Positions 53,792-63,050 of a stretch of DNA of 64,000 nt are shown piece by piece. Source of the DNA: Treponema bryantii (GTDB taxonomy: Bacteria > Spirochaetota > Spirochaetia > Treponematales > Treponemataceae). Under the pieces are notes generated by a model. The model searched no databases. It was not told the DNA's origin and worked only from the letters and a program-made list of their open reading frames with translations. Where the stretch lies: NCBI RefSeq assembly GCF_036492245.1, contig NZ_AP025286.1:2046001-2110000 (forward strand). Reading direction: 5' to 3'. The stretch's first letter is position 1; the number at the start of each line of letters is the position of its first letter. The position numbers were made by a program, and so were the translations under genes.

Positions 53792-54916
53792 ATGAGTCAA
53801 AACAGTTTTAAAATTTCTTATCCAGCCCTTCATGCAGGCACAAACAAATCTCTTATCAAATTCATTTCTGGAACTCCAGATTTAGCAGCACTCTTTTTCG
53901 AAGGCGAAGAAGCACAGGAAACACGCCGCCGCTTTTTTGTAACTGATGCCACAGTTGCAAGTCTTGAGTGCATGCAGTCTTTTATTTCTAAATTTGATGA
54001 TGGCGTTTGCGGCAAAGACTGTCTCTTAATTCTTGGCTCAGGTGAACCATATAAAACAATTGAAAGTGTATTGAATATTGTACGCGCAGCTTTTGATGCT
54101 AATTTTACACGAAAGGATATTTTCATCGGTATCGGTGGCGGTGTAATCTGTGATTTAACAGCTTTTGCTGCATCAATCTACAAACGCGGAACTTCCGTTC
54201 AGTTTGTTCCTACTACCCTTCTTGCTATGGTAGATGCATCAATCGGTGGTAAGACTGGCTGTGATTTTGAAAATTACAAAAACATAATCGGAACATTCTT
54301 CCCAGCGACAAAACTTTTCTACTTCCCGGAGTTTGTTCAGTATCTCCCAGAAAATCAGTATAACTCAGGTCTTGCAGAAGCATTTAAAACTGCTCTTCTT
54401 TTTGACAAAGAACTTTATGATATGTTTAAGAATGATGCTGATAAAATCAATTCACGAGACAGCAAAACACTTGAGAAAATCATTCATAAATGCGTAAAGG
54501 CAAAAGGAAGTATTGTTGAACAGGATTTTACAGAACAGGGAATCCGTGCATATCTCAATCTTGGACATACTTTTGGTCACGCTCTGGAAACTGTTGCCGG
54601 TCTTGGCTCAATTACTCATGGAGCGGCTGTTGCCTGGGGAATCGGCCGAGCTGTTGAACTTGCTTATAAAAAAGAATACTGCATGCAGGCATTCCGTGAT
54701 GAAGTTTTTGGAATTCTCAAAGCGTATAAATGGTACACAGAGTCCGTACCATCATTTGTAAAAGGTGGTGGCTTTAGTGAACGTCTTATTACAATTATGC
54801 GCACAGACAAGAAAAACCTTTCAGAAAAAATCAGATTGATTATCTGCAAGGCAGTTACAGAAATTCAGATTGAAGAAGTTGATGAAAAACTTATAGCTTC
54901 TGTTTTGAAGGCTTAA
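53792..54916 (+). CDS. aroB: 3-Dehydroquinate synthase
   Basis: The 374-residue NAD-dependent enzyme catalyses the second step of the shikimate pathway. GIGGGVICDLTAFAASIYKRGTSVQFVPTTLLAMVDASIGGKTGCDF near residues 111-157 carries the glycine-rich NAD loop and active-site residues; LAEAFKTALLFD near 190 and LGHTFGHALETV near 250 supply the zinc ligands (Glu, His, His). Size is typical. No other aro gene is in the window. The gene ends exactly where the cysteine desulfurase begins. Confidence 0.93.
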   Translation: MSQNSFKISYPALHAGTNKSLIKFISGTPDLAALFFEGEEAQETRRRFFVTDATVASLECMQSFISKFDDGVCGKDCLLILGSGEPYKTIESVLNIVRAAFDANFTRKDIFIGIGGGVICDLTAFAASIYKRGTSVQFVPTTLLAMVDASIGGKTGCDFENYKNIIGTFFPATKLFYFPEFVQYLPENQYNSGLAEAFKTALLFDKELYDMFKNDADKINSRDSKTLEKIIHKCVKAKGSIVEQDFTEQGIRAYLNLGHTFGHALETVAGLGSITHGAAVAWGIGRAVELAYKKEYCMQAFRDEVFGILKAYKWYTESVPSFVKGGGFSERLITIMRTDKKNLSEKIRLIICKAVTEIQIEEVDEKLIASVLKA

Positions 54917-56062
54917 ATGGACAAAGAACATTATTTTGACTGGGCTGCAACAAGCCCTGCGGATGAAGATATTTTAAGAGAATCTCTTGAAGAAACTTTA
55001 CAGTTCTGGGGAAACCCTTCCAGTACTCACGAGGTTGGAAAAAAAGCCCGTGAAGTTTTAGACGCTGCACGTAGCCGTGCCGCAAAAGCACTTGGAGTAA
55101 AACCAGAAACAGTTTATTTTACTTCAGGCGGAACAGAAAGCGATCAGATTCCCCTTCTTTCAGTTTTAACAAAACCAATGAAAGGAACTGTGCTTGTAAG
55201 TTCAATCGAGCATCCTGCAATCCGTGAACAATCAGAAGCTTTAAAAAACTGCGGCTGGAAAGTTGTTCAGATTCCAGCTGACTCTGATGGTATCATCCAG
55301 CCGGAAACCGTAGCAGGACTTATCACAAGCGATACAGTTCTTATCTGCATTATGGCAGTAAACAACGAAACTGGTGTTATCCAGCCGATTTACGAAATTG
55401 CAGATGCAATCACAAAAGCCTGCGAAGGAAAACGACGTCCAAAGTTCCATGTAGACTGCGTTCAGGCAGCAGGCAAAATCAACCTGAATCTTTCATACAA
55501 AGGAATAGACAGTGCAGCCCTGAGCTCACATAAAATCTGCGGCCCACGCGGTATCGGCATTCTTTATATGAAGGATGCCTGTGAACCGTTCTTACGTGGC
55601 GGCGGTCAGGAAAAAGGAATTCGAAGCGGAACAGAAAATGTTTTTGGTGCAGTAGCTTTTTCAAAATGTCTTGAGCGATATTACAACAAGGCAAAAGCAT
55701 CTGATGCAGATCGCACAAACACCTTCATTGAAAAGCTTGCAGCTCTTCCCGGTTGTACCGTTGTTCCTCCAAGCCGCTTAGAAAAGAAGGAGTTGTTCTC
55801 TCCTTATGTTGTACAGGCAGCCTTCAAAAATATTCCAGGCAACGTAATGCTCCGTGCCCTCGACTCAAAAGGTTTTTCAATAAGCACCGGCAGCGCCTGC
55901 TCAGCAAAGAAAAACAAGCGTCCTGTCCTCGAAGCAATGCACGTAGATGCTAAGCTCCGTGAGAATGCAGTCCGTTTCAGTTTTGGTCCGCATACTACAG
56001 ACAAGGCTGTGGAAGATTTATTGGCAGTTGTTGCAGAAATTAACGGTCAATTTAACCGCTAG
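54917..56062 (+). CDS. Cysteine desulfurase, NifS/IscS family
   Basis: The 381-residue PLP enzyme takes sulfur from cysteine for iron-sulfur clusters or tRNA thiolation. FDWAATSPADEDILRE is the family N-terminus; FTSGGTESDQIPL near 73 binds PLP phosphate; SLSSHKICGPRGIGILY near 195 holds the PLP lysine; FSISTGSACSAKKNKR near 325 holds the catalytic cysteine. ATG follows the aroB stop with no gap. No iscU or other Isc gene is beside it, so it could serve MtaB-type or thiouridine enzymes. Confidence 0.93.
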   Translation: MDKEHYFDWAATSPADEDILRESLEETLQFWGNPSSTHEVGKKAREVLDAARSRAAKALGVKPETVYFTSGGTESDQIPLLSVLTKPMKGTVLVSSIEHPAIREQSEALKNCGWKVVQIPADSDGIIQPETVAGLITSDTVLICIMAVNNETGVIQPIYEIADAITKACEGKRRPKFHVDCVQAAGKINLNLSYKGIDSAALSSHKICGPRGIGILYMKDACEPFLRGGGQEKGIRSGTENVFGAVAFSKCLERYYNKAKASDADRTNTFIEKLAALPGCTVVPPSRLEKKELFSPYVVQAAFKNIPGNVMLRALDSKGFSISTGSACSAKKNKRPVLEAMHVDAKLRENAVRFSFGPHTTDKAVEDLLAVVAEINGQFNR

Positions 56063-56137
56063 AGCTATTTGCAATTTCTTTTACTTTGTGATAAATTACA
56101 AGAAATCGCACTAAATGCGACACAATTCATAAAATTA

Positions 56138-56192
56138 CAAGGGAAGGTTCTTTACGTTTGTTTTTAAGGGCTCTCCCCTTTTAGATTTTTTT
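56138..56192 (+). terminator. Possible terminator before the PUR gene
   Basis: AAGGGAAG (from 56138) can pair with CTCCCCTT (ending 56180) with one mismatch, followed by TTTTAGA and eight T. A small stem TCGCA/TGCGA lies at 56106-56120. Confidence 0.4.
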
Positions 56193-56208
56193 TATAAGGA
56201 GTTTTATT

Positions 56209-56622
56209 ATGGGAGCACGTGGAGAACTTTTCACAACACAAATCTATCTTGAAAATCGTTCATATTTTTTCAATGTAAAAGAAAACCGTACAGGTGATGT
56301 ATTTCTGCAGATTGTAGAAAGCAAGAACCGCGACGGAGTTGAAGCAGACCGTCATCAGATTGCAATTTTTGCAGAAGATATGCAGAAGTTCCTTCAGGGC
56401 CTCGAAAAATCTCTTGATTACGTTGAGAAAGACAGAAAACAGCGTCAGAAGGCAGCTAAAGAAAAGAGAGCTGAAAAAGATGCTAAATATGGTGCTGGTA
56501 AAAAAGTTTACCGCGTAAAATCAGAAAAAGGCGAAAAAACTGAAAAGCGTGCCGACGATGGAATTAAAAGAACAGGAAAAGTAATTCACATCGTAAGTAA
56601 AAAATCTACTGATAATGAATAA
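56209..56622 (+). CDS. PUR-family DNA/RNA-binding protein
   Basis: The 137-residue protein matches the bacterial PUR-alpha-like family (formerly DUF3276), of which BpuR of Borrelia is the studied member: GELFTTQIYLENRSYFFNVKENRTGDVFLQIVESK near residues 5-40, then QIAIFAEDMQKFLQGLEKSLDYV. The C-terminal 55 residues are Lys/Arg/Glu-rich and disordered, giving extra nucleic-acid affinity. An AAGGAG site precedes the ATG. It has a long leader, so it may regulate its own message, as recalled for BpuR. It overlaps the MATE gene by eight bases. Confidence 0.88.
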   Translation: MGARGELFTTQIYLENRSYFFNVKENRTGDVFLQIVESKNRDGVEADRHQIAIFAEDMQKFLQGLEKSLDYVEKDRKQRQKAAKEKRAEKDAKYGAGKKVYRVKSEKGEKTEKRADDGIKRTGKVIHIVSKKSTDNE

Positions 56623-57970
56623 CGAAGCAAAAGCATTTTATAAAGATTTACGAAACGTCGTCCAGCCGATGGCGATTCAGAATCTTATTTCCGCAGCCGT
56701 AAACTCTGCCGATGTAATCATGCTTGGTTACATTGGACAAACGGCTATCGCAGCGTCTTCCTTAGCCGGAAACGTTGCGTTTATTCTTTTTATGATTTCA
56801 ACAGGACTTTCATCCGGGCTTGTTATGCTCGGAGCACAGTACTGGGGAAAGAAAGATACCGAATCAATCAAAACCCTTCTTGGAATTGGGCTTAGAATCT
56901 GCTGTACTGTAGAAATCATAATTGCCCTTATTGCAGCCTTTTATCCTCGTATCCTTATGCTGATATTTACACAGGATGAAACACTCATTACTGAAGGCTG
57001 TAAATATCTCAGGGCAGCAAGTTTTTCTTATGTCTGCCTTTCTTTTTCTCAGATGTTCCAGGCAGGCTTTAAGAGTATTGAACGTGTAAAAATCGTAACA
57101 ATCACTTCAACAACAAGTCTCTTTTTGAACATCGGCTTAAATGCAGTTTTCATTTTTGGACTTTTCGGAGTTCCTAAAATGGGAATTACAGGAGTTGGTA
57201 TTGCGACCTCTATTGCCCGCTTTATCGAAATGGTAATCTGCTTTATTTATGCAGGCCGCCAGAAAGATGTTCGTTTTTCTGTTACCTGTATGTTCCGAAG
57301 AAATGCATTTCTTACAAGAGACTTCTTCCGTTACTCATTGCCAGCTGTAGGAAACGAGCTTGTATGGGGTGCAGCATTTGCTATGTACTCTGTGATTATG
57401 GGACATCTTGGAGAAGATATTGTTGCAGCAAACTCCGTTGTAAACACTGTACGCCAGCTTGGTTCTGTCCTTTGTTTTGGTATGGCTTATGGTGGAGCAA
57501 TCGTACTTGGAAAATATATGGGTGCCGGAGACATGGATGTAGCAGAACGCAATGCAAGTCGCCTTGCCAGAGTAACAATTCTTTCTGGTGTGCTTGGAGC
57601 TGTACTTCTGATTTGTCTCTACCCTGTTCTACCGTTTATTGCAGATCTTAACGAAACTGCCGCTCATTACAGAAACGTTCTTCTTTTCATCAATGCAGTT
57701 TCTCTGATTGGAGCTTCAATCAATACGGTTTTGATTTGTGGTATTTTCCGTGCCGGTGGTGATTCAAAGTTCGGCTTTGTTGCAGACAGTATAAACATGT
57801 GGGCAGTTTCGGTTCCACTTGGTTTGATTGCAGCCTTTGTTCTTAAACTTCCACCGCTCTGGGTATACTTTGTTTTGTATCTTGATGAGTTTGAAAAGAT
57901 GCCTTTTGTAATCAGACATTACTTTAAGAAAGGCTGGTTACGTAATATTACCCGCGACCTTAATACTTAA
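56615..57970 (+). CDS. MATE-family efflux transporter
   Basis: The 451-residue membrane protein has twelve hydrophobic segments in two pseudo-repeats, as expected for cation-coupled multidrug exporters. Family segments include QNLISAAVNSADVIMLGYIGQTAIAASSLAGNV near residue 20 and YSLPAVGNELVWGAAFAMYSVIMGHLGEDIVAANSVVNT near 240. Its start overlaps the PUR gene by eight bases, an odd pairing of a regulator with an exporter. Its end overlaps the convergent rnhB by 11 bases. Confidence 0.92.
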   Translation: MNNEAKAFYKDLRNVVQPMAIQNLISAAVNSADVIMLGYIGQTAIAASSLAGNVAFILFMISTGLSSGLVMLGAQYWGKKDTESIKTLLGIGLRICCTVEIIIALIAAFYPRILMLIFTQDETLITEGCKYLRAASFSYVCLSFSQMFQAGFKSIERVKIVTITSTTSLFLNIGLNAVFIFGLFGVPKMGITGVGIATSIARFIEMVICFIYAGRQKDVRFSVTCMFRRNAFLTRDFFRYSLPAVGNELVWGAAFAMYSVIMGHLGEDIVAANSVVNTVRQLGSVLCFGMAYGGAIVLGKYMGAGDMDVAERNASRLARVTILSGVLGAVLLICLYPVLPFIADLNETAAHYRNVLLFINAVSLIGASINTVLICGIFRAGGDSKFGFVADSINMWAVSVPLGLIAAFVLKLPPLWVYFVLYLDEFEKMPFVIRHYFKKGWLRNITRDLNT

Positions 57971-58520
57971 ATGTAAGTCTCTGGATCGGTGATGGTCCAA
58001 TCTTATGACAGATTTCCCGATGCGCTTTTGTAGGATACCCTTTGTGTTTTGCATAACCGTACTCGGGATATTTTTTGTCCATTTCAAGCATTAAGCGGTC
58101 ACGGCAGGTTTTAGCAAGAATACTTGCCGCCATTACGCAGGGATATTTTCCGTCAGCCTTAGGCTCACAGCGGCATTCAATCGGCACATCCGGGCAGCGG
58201 GTGCCGTCGGTGATTCCGGAAATTTCTTCCAGCTTCAACTCCGGCGATTTTTTCAGCATATCTTCAAACGCAAGTTTCATTGCGAGCATGCTTGCTTCAA
58301 GAATATTTATTTCGTCAATTTTTTTATGATCAACCATGGCAATTCCCCAGAAGGCTTTTTCTTTGATTACAGATTCAGCCGCCGCACGTTTTTTTTCAGA
58401 AAGTTTTTTAGAGTCGTTTAAGATTTCAACTGGAAAGTCATCCGGGAGAATCACAGCGGCGGCGCACACGGGTCCTGCTAAAGGACCTCTGCCCGCCTCA
58501 TCAAAACCTGCGTATAACAC
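57960..58520 (-). CDS. rnhB: Ribonuclease HII
   Basis: The 186-residue enzyme cuts RNA in RNA-DNA hybrids and at single ribonucleotides. GFDEAGRGPLAGPV near residues 5-18 holds two acidic catalytic residues; NDSKKLSEKKR, ASILAKTCRDRLMLEMDKKYPEYGYAKHKGYPTKAH near 130-168 supply the others and the GRG/KHKGY substrate contacts. Size is normal. It lies three bases downstream of a beta-helix protein and converges on the MATE gene. Confidence 0.95.
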   Translation of the reverse strand: MLYAGFDEAGRGPLAGPVCAAAVILPDDFPVEILNDSKKLSEKKRAAAESVIKEKAFWGIAMVDHKKIDEINILEASMLAMKLAFEDMLKKSPELKLEEISGITDGTRCPDVPIECRCEPKADGKYPCVMAASILAKTCRDRLMLEMDKKYPEYGYAKHKGYPTKAHREICHKIGPSPIQRLTFKY

Positions 58521-58523
58521 AGA

Positions 58524-60638
58524 CTAAAATCCCTGTACGGAATTCTTTTCTTCCGTAAGCTTAGTAGCTTTGTTTACATAAAGAGGAACAGTCTTGCTGG
58601 TAGTATTTACAAGATTTGCCTTGAACTTATTTTCCTTAAAACTTGCAGTAACTCCAAACAATTCTGCAATACGTCCATTACCACCAGTTACCATAAACTC
58701 ATTATTCTGAGCAGCTATATTTCCACCATTAGCAGAAATTACAACACTGGTATCAGCATTAGTATTGATAGACGATTTCTTTATTGAAATACGTGATTTA
58801 ACTGCAGAAATAAATGAAGCATAAGATACTGCATTTGCAGCAGCAATAGTATCAGAAATATTTATAATTGAATTGCTTGCATCAATTACAGTTCCGTTTC
58901 TTGCAAATTCAGTTCCTATGATGCAGTCCTTCATAGTAAGTACAGAATTTTCCAGTTTAATAAGTGGAACAATTGATTTCTTAGTGAGTTCAGCAACATT
59001 AGTAATTCTACAATCAGAAAGTTCTAAGGTAGATGCTTTTACAACAAGAGAACCATCAGGACCAAATTTAAGTCTTGCATCGCCGCCATTTATAATTTCA
59101 AAATTTGCAGATACATTGTATGCTTCGTTAATTCTCATTTCACCTTTTACATTAAGCTTAACAACGCGCTGCTTTAACAACGGTTCTGCTAACTGCTTAA
59201 AATCTGTAAAAGGATGCTTGTAGGTACCATCTGCACCTTCAGGGATTCCCGATGCATCAAAATAATAATTTGACTGATCAATAACAACAGCAAACTCAAT
59301 CGGGCTGCTGGCATTATCATCAATTTTTGAATAAGCTGCAACTTTATAATAAACAGGATTCAATCCATTTTGTGTCCATCTTAAACTGAAACTATCACCC
59401 TTAACTTTTTTATAAGCGCCAAGTGTAACAGTCTTAAATATAGGATCATCTGCGGTATAGGAAATTTCAGTTTCCTCTAAGTTCAGAGGTTCGCTCAATG
59501 CAATATATAAATCAGAACCTTTAGCACCAGTAATTTTGATATCTACAACTCCGCGGGAAACAAAGCCCTCTGCATTAGTTTTAATAACTGGAATTTGCGG
59601 AGCTCTGCGGTTGATATTGTATGAAACAGAAAGTTTCCCCTGATAAACAGAATTTGCAAGAACTCCAAGAATCAGATTGCCAGAAACTGCATCACCGTAA
59701 AAAGCATCAATTCCAACATTCTGAAAAAGTTCAGAATAAGTTCCGTCCGCATTCATTATGCTTAATGCATAAGAATCATCTCCGCGCAATGAATATACAA
59801 TCGTTCCATCATCAGCTTCGTTCCTTATAATTTCCGGCTTAGGAGGAAGTACAAAGAACTCAATAGGATTTCCGGCATCGTATTCAAGCGGCTGCCATGA
59901 AATCATATGACTGACAGAACGATCCAGTTTTACAGGTTCTGTTGGAAGTCCCCAGTATTCTGAATCAATTTTATAAATCTGATCAATATCTGTAAAAGTA
60001 ATTGTATCCCAGTCAGAAATCTCAAAAGGCACATCACGGCGACTGTATACACCAGCAGATTGCGGAAAAGTTTTTATAATAAATCTGTATTTTACATCTC
60101 GTTCTTTATCCAGAATTGTACAAGGAATATAACGGGATAATACACAACTTGGAGAAAGACGCAGAGTGCGCGCAGCCATGAAATTTTCAGGAAGATTTGT
60201 ATCTGAAGAAAGTCCCAGATAAAACATAAAATCAGAAGGAATTTCAAGTTCACTTCCAGAACTGTAATTTAAAATTCCTCCATCAAAGAAAGTCTGAACA
60301 AAATCTTTATAGGAAGTACCTGAACCATTGTCAGACTTTACTTTATAAGAAACAGAATATTTTTCTTTTTTACCTTCCGGTGTAATTCTTGTAACATTTA
60401 CCTGAATATCACCGTCAACATCCAGAAGCACCGGTCCATCATAAGCAAAACCGAATGTTTCTGGATCTGCACCGTCTACTGAATAGAAAAAGTCTCCGCC
60501 ATCTGAATTATCAATTACAAGCATCTGCCTGTTTGCCCATGCTCCTTCAACAGGAGACAAAAGTTTAATTTCAGCCCAAAGAGGCAAACCAAAAGAAGCA
60601 ACAAAACTGATAAAGCAAAACTGCAAAAACTTTTTCAT
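58524..60638 (-). CDS. Secreted beta-rich surface or periplasmic protein
   Basis: From ATG 60638 the protein has 704 residues with a signal peptide (MKKFLQFCFISFVASFGLPLWA). Residues 25-110 resemble a chitobiase/FN3-type beta sandwich (FFYSVDGADPETFGFAYDGPVLLDVDGDIQVNV). The last 230 residues follow a parallel beta-helix pattern, with short repeats rich in N, D and hydrophobics (LEIINGGDARLKFGPDGSLVVKASTLELSDCRITNV). The frame extends to a TTG at 60659 without a ribosome site. I do not recognise the family. Followed by rnhB after three bases. Confidence 0.78.
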   Translation of the reverse strand: MKKFLQFCFISFVASFGLPLWAEIKLLSPVEGAWANRQMLVIDNSDGGDFFYSVDGADPETFGFAYDGPVLLDVDGDIQVNVTRITPEGKKEKYSVSYKVKSDNGSGTSYKDFVQTFFDGGILNYSSGSELEIPSDFMFYLGLSSDTNLPENFMAARTLRLSPSCVLSRYIPCTILDKERDVKYRFIIKTFPQSAGVYSRRDVPFEISDWDTITFTDIDQIYKIDSEYWGLPTEPVKLDRSVSHMISWQPLEYDAGNPIEFFVLPPKPEIIRNEADDGTIVYSLRGDDSYALSIMNADGTYSELFQNVGIDAFYGDAVSGNLILGVLANSVYQGKLSVSYNINRRAPQIPVIKTNAEGFVSRGVVDIKITGAKGSDLYIALSEPLNLEETEISYTADDPIFKTVTLGAYKKVKGDSFSLRWTQNGLNPVYYKVAAYSKIDDNASSPIEFAVVIDQSNYYFDASGIPEGADGTYKHPFTDFKQLAEPLLKQRVVKLNVKGEMRINEAYNVSANFEIINGGDARLKFGPDGSLVVKASTLELSDCRITNVAELTKKSIVPLIKLENSVLTMKDCIIGTEFARNGTVIDASNSIINISDTIAAANAVSYASFISAVKSRISIKKSSINTNADTSVVISANGGNIAAQNNEFMVTGGNGRIAELFGVTASFKENKFKANLVNTTSKTVPLYVNKATKLTEEKNSVQGF

Positions 60639-60662
60639 CTTATTCAAAGCTAACTCCAAAAG

Positions 60663-61280
60663 CTAAGATTCAAGGAAAGGTCCAAGAATATCACGAAGCT
60701 CAGGATCCTGAGAATAATAATTCTTCTCAAGTTCTTCTTTTGAAAGTCCTACAAGCTCGTGGCTCATATAATGAATCCAGCGGTTTTCATCTGGTGTATT
60801 GATTACAAACTTACGGCAGAAATAATCCGGCTGAATTGGAAGCTGTTCTTTCTGATAAGTAAAATACTTATAATCATGAACAACAACTTTGATATCTTCA
60901 CGTGGCATACCGCGACTGTTGATAAGAGTCTCAACCAATGAATTGATTGTACGTCCAGAATCAAAAATATCATCAACTAAAAGAATCTTATCTCCCGGAC
61001 GAAGATTCTCTGGAGGATAAGTCCAGCCATCAATAAAAACTTTTGTGTGCTGAGCAACATCTGAATATGAACGTGCTACTACTCCTGCGTACAAAACAGG
61101 ATGAAATTTCTCTCTCTTACTGATAATTTTAAAATACTCACTGATAACGTTTGCCATGTAAGCGCCGCCACGAAGAGAACAGTAAATTACATCTGGAATA
61201 AAACCATCTTTATAGATTTTATGAGCCAGTTTAAGCGCATCGTTTCTGACAACGTCATACGGTAAAAATTCTTTAATCAT
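60663..61280 (-). CDS. Phosphoribosyltransferase
   Basis: The 205-residue protein has the type I PRT core: IYCSLRGGAYMANVISEYF near residue 33-50 and the PRPP-binding loop KILLVDDIFDSGRTINSLVETL near 100-121. It resembles hypoxanthine/xanthine-guanine enzymes, but the base-specific hood cannot be read with certainty. A GAGG site precedes the ATG. Neighbours do not help, so purine salvage is inference. Confidence 0.87.
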   Translation of the reverse strand: MIKEFLPYDVVRNDALKLAHKIYKDGFIPDVIYCSLRGGAYMANVISEYFKIISKREKFHPVLYAGVVARSYSDVAQHTKVFIDGWTYPPENLRPGDKILLVDDIFDSGRTINSLVETLINSRGMPREDIKVVVHDYKYFTYQKEQLPIQPDYFCRKFVINTPDENRWIHYMSHELVGLSKEELEKNYYSQDPELRDILGPFLES

Positions 61281-61318
61281 TCTAAAACCTCAAAAATAAC
61301 ACCTTGTATATCATTAAA

Positions 61319-62077
61319 TTATAATGCTTTTTGGAGTTTTTTACTACTGATTTTTTTAATGCCCCACTGGCATAAAGAACTGAAAATAATCAATGCACAG
61401 GTTATTGCAAGGACATCGGCTGTTTCCAGATGTACCTGAGCTTTTTGCATAAGAGTTCCTGTAGCATAGCGAGGTACACTTAAAACTTCACCGGCAGCAA
61501 CGACCTTCCAGCATAAGCCGAATACAGATTCTGCTCCTGCAATAATTGAAGGACTTGCAGAAGGTAATCTGATATATCTGAATGCCTTAAAGCCGGTAAA
61601 ACCATAACAACCGGCCTTAAAAAGTTTTTCCATATTTTCAGGATTTTTTTCAAAACCTTTTTCGCAGGCAGTTATCATTACAGGAAGTGACATTAAGACT
61701 CCAGCAACAACAGGAACCATTCCAGATTTAAACCAGAATAATGTGATTAAGATAAAGGCAACAACTGGAGTTATACGAATAACTGCAAGTGGAAATCTCA
61801 GAAAAGATTTAATGGCTGGAAAATCTGCTGCTAAAAGCCCGGCAAAAAATCCTATTACTAAAGAAATAATGAAAGCATATAAAACACGCAGAAAAGTAAA
61901 TAAAAAACTTTTCCAGAAAACAACAGTTCCGGTAAGCTCAAAAAGTCTTAGCAGAACTGTATGCGGATATGGAAGAATAAGCGGAGCCTTCATAAAAAAG
62001 GCGACCGCATACCATAGAATTAGAAGTATAATTGGAGATAAGATTAGACTAAGGATTCTATTTTGTTTTTTGTCCAT
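61319..62077 (-). CDS. ABC transporter permease, nitrate/sulfonate/taurine type
   Basis: From ATG 62077 the protein has 252 residues with six likely membrane helices (LSLILSPIILLILWYAVAFF, FLRVLYAFIISLVIGFFAGLL, VTPVVAFILITLFWF-like and others). The EAA loop that docks the ATPase is GCYGFTGFKAFRYIRLPSASPSIIAGAESVFGLCW near residues 155-190. The frame extends to 62125 inside the upstream gene, but ATG 62077 gives the normal N-terminus; it overlaps that gene by 20 bases. No ATPase gene follows. Confidence 0.9.
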   Translation of the reverse strand: MDKKQNRILSLILSPIILLILWYAVAFFMKAPLILPYPHTVLLRLFELTGTVVFWKSFLFTFLRVLYAFIISLVIGFFAGLLAADFPAIKSFLRFPLAVIRITPVVAFILITLFWFKSGMVPVVAGVLMSLPVMITACEKGFEKNPENMEKLFKAGCYGFTGFKAFRYIRLPSASPSIIAGAESVFGLCWKVVAAGEVLSVPRYATGTLMQKAQVHLETADVLAITCALIIFSSLCQWGIKKISSKKLQKAL

Positions 62078-63050
62078 AGTAAAAGTTTTTATCCGGAAGC
62101 TTTCCACCAATAGATGTCTTATCACACTTCAGGAAAATTGAAAGCATTTCTTCAATCTGTTTCTTTGCTTTATCAGCAGGAATGTAAACATAATTTGAAA
62201 CAGGAATTGCTTTTGTTACTATAACAGCAGCAAGTCCAAGTTCTGCTTTTTCAGTAAGTTTTCCAGCTTCAACAGGATTTGCAATTGTCCAGGAAACAGA
62301 TTTTTCATATTCAGAAAGGAAGACTTCAAAAAGTTCTTTATTCTCTTTTGCAAAATCTGCACGAACTACCATTACAGAAAGCGGATAAATTTCTTTTGAA
62401 CCGCTTAACTCAAGATATTCTTTTTGAAGATCTAAAGCTGCTTTTACACTGTCGGATTTTATCTGTGCGATTGTAGCAAATGGCTCTGGAACTACAGCAT
62501 ATTCAATTTTTCCAGAAATCATCTGAGCTGCAATCTGTGCTGTCGGAATAGAAAAATCCAGCTTTACGTCTGCAGTTTTTCCATCACTTGAATAAGAGAG
62601 TTTGTTTTCATCCAGAATGTAACGGAACATATATTCTGGAGTTGCTCCCTGTCCTGCTACATATACAGTTTTTTTCTTTAAATCTGTAAAACGCTTAATC
62701 TCTGTATTTGTAGTAATAAGGCTCAGATTTCCTTTACCTGTAACTGCACACAAAAACAAAGCTTTGTTTCCGGAATTGTAAACTTTAGCTGCAACATTCA
62801 CAGGCATAAAACCGATATCTACTTCTTTTTTAATTAACTTTGGAAGTAAAGCCTGTGGGTCGGCAAACTTTTCAAAACTAAGGTCAGCTGATTTTTCGCC
62901 GGCAGTTACAGTCTTATTGTTTTCAATCATGTATGCAGCCGGTATACAGGTTGGTCCATTTAAGACGCCCACATGAATTACTGACTCATCTGCAAATAAG
63001 CTGATTGCACTGAAGATTACTGAGGTAATCAACAATCCGATTTTTTTCAT
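62058..63050 (-). CDS. ABC transporter substrate-binding protein, SsuA/NMT1-like
   Basis: From ATG 63050 the protein has 330 residues with a signal peptide (GLLITSVIFSAISLFADE). The mature sequence follows the NMT1/SsuA fold: VIHVGVLNGPTCIPAAYMIEN, PKLIKKEVDIGFMPVNVAAKVYNSGNKALFLCAVTG, KKTVYVAGQGATPEYMFRYIL and KIEYAVVPEPFATIAQI. An AGGAGAG site gives a firm start and the ATG overlaps the Clp stop (ATGA). It has no lipobox, which is unusual for a solute-binding protein in a spirochaete. Ligand unknown; thiamine precursors, sulfonates or nitrate-like anions are all possible. Confidence 0.9.
   Translation of the reverse strand: MKKIGLLITSVIFSAISLFADESVIHVGVLNGPTCIPAAYMIENNKTVTAGEKSADLSFEKFADPQALLPKLIKKEVDIGFMPVNVAAKVYNSGNKALFLCAVTGKGNLSLITTNTEIKRFTDLKKKTVYVAGQGATPEYMFRYILDENKLSYSSDGKTADVKLDFSIPTAQIAAQMISGKIEYAVVPEPFATIAQIKSDSVKAALDLQKEYLELSGSKEIYPLSVMVVRADFAKENKELFEVFLSEYEKSVSWTIANPVEAGKLTEKAELGLAAVIVTKAIPVSNYVYIPADKAKKQIEEMLSIFLKCDKTSIGGKLPDKNFYYGQKTK

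Noticed and set aside
58524-60638. Autotransporter
   Set aside because: The beta-helix-like C-terminus is not followed by a barrel domain, and the protein does not end in an outer-membrane signature.
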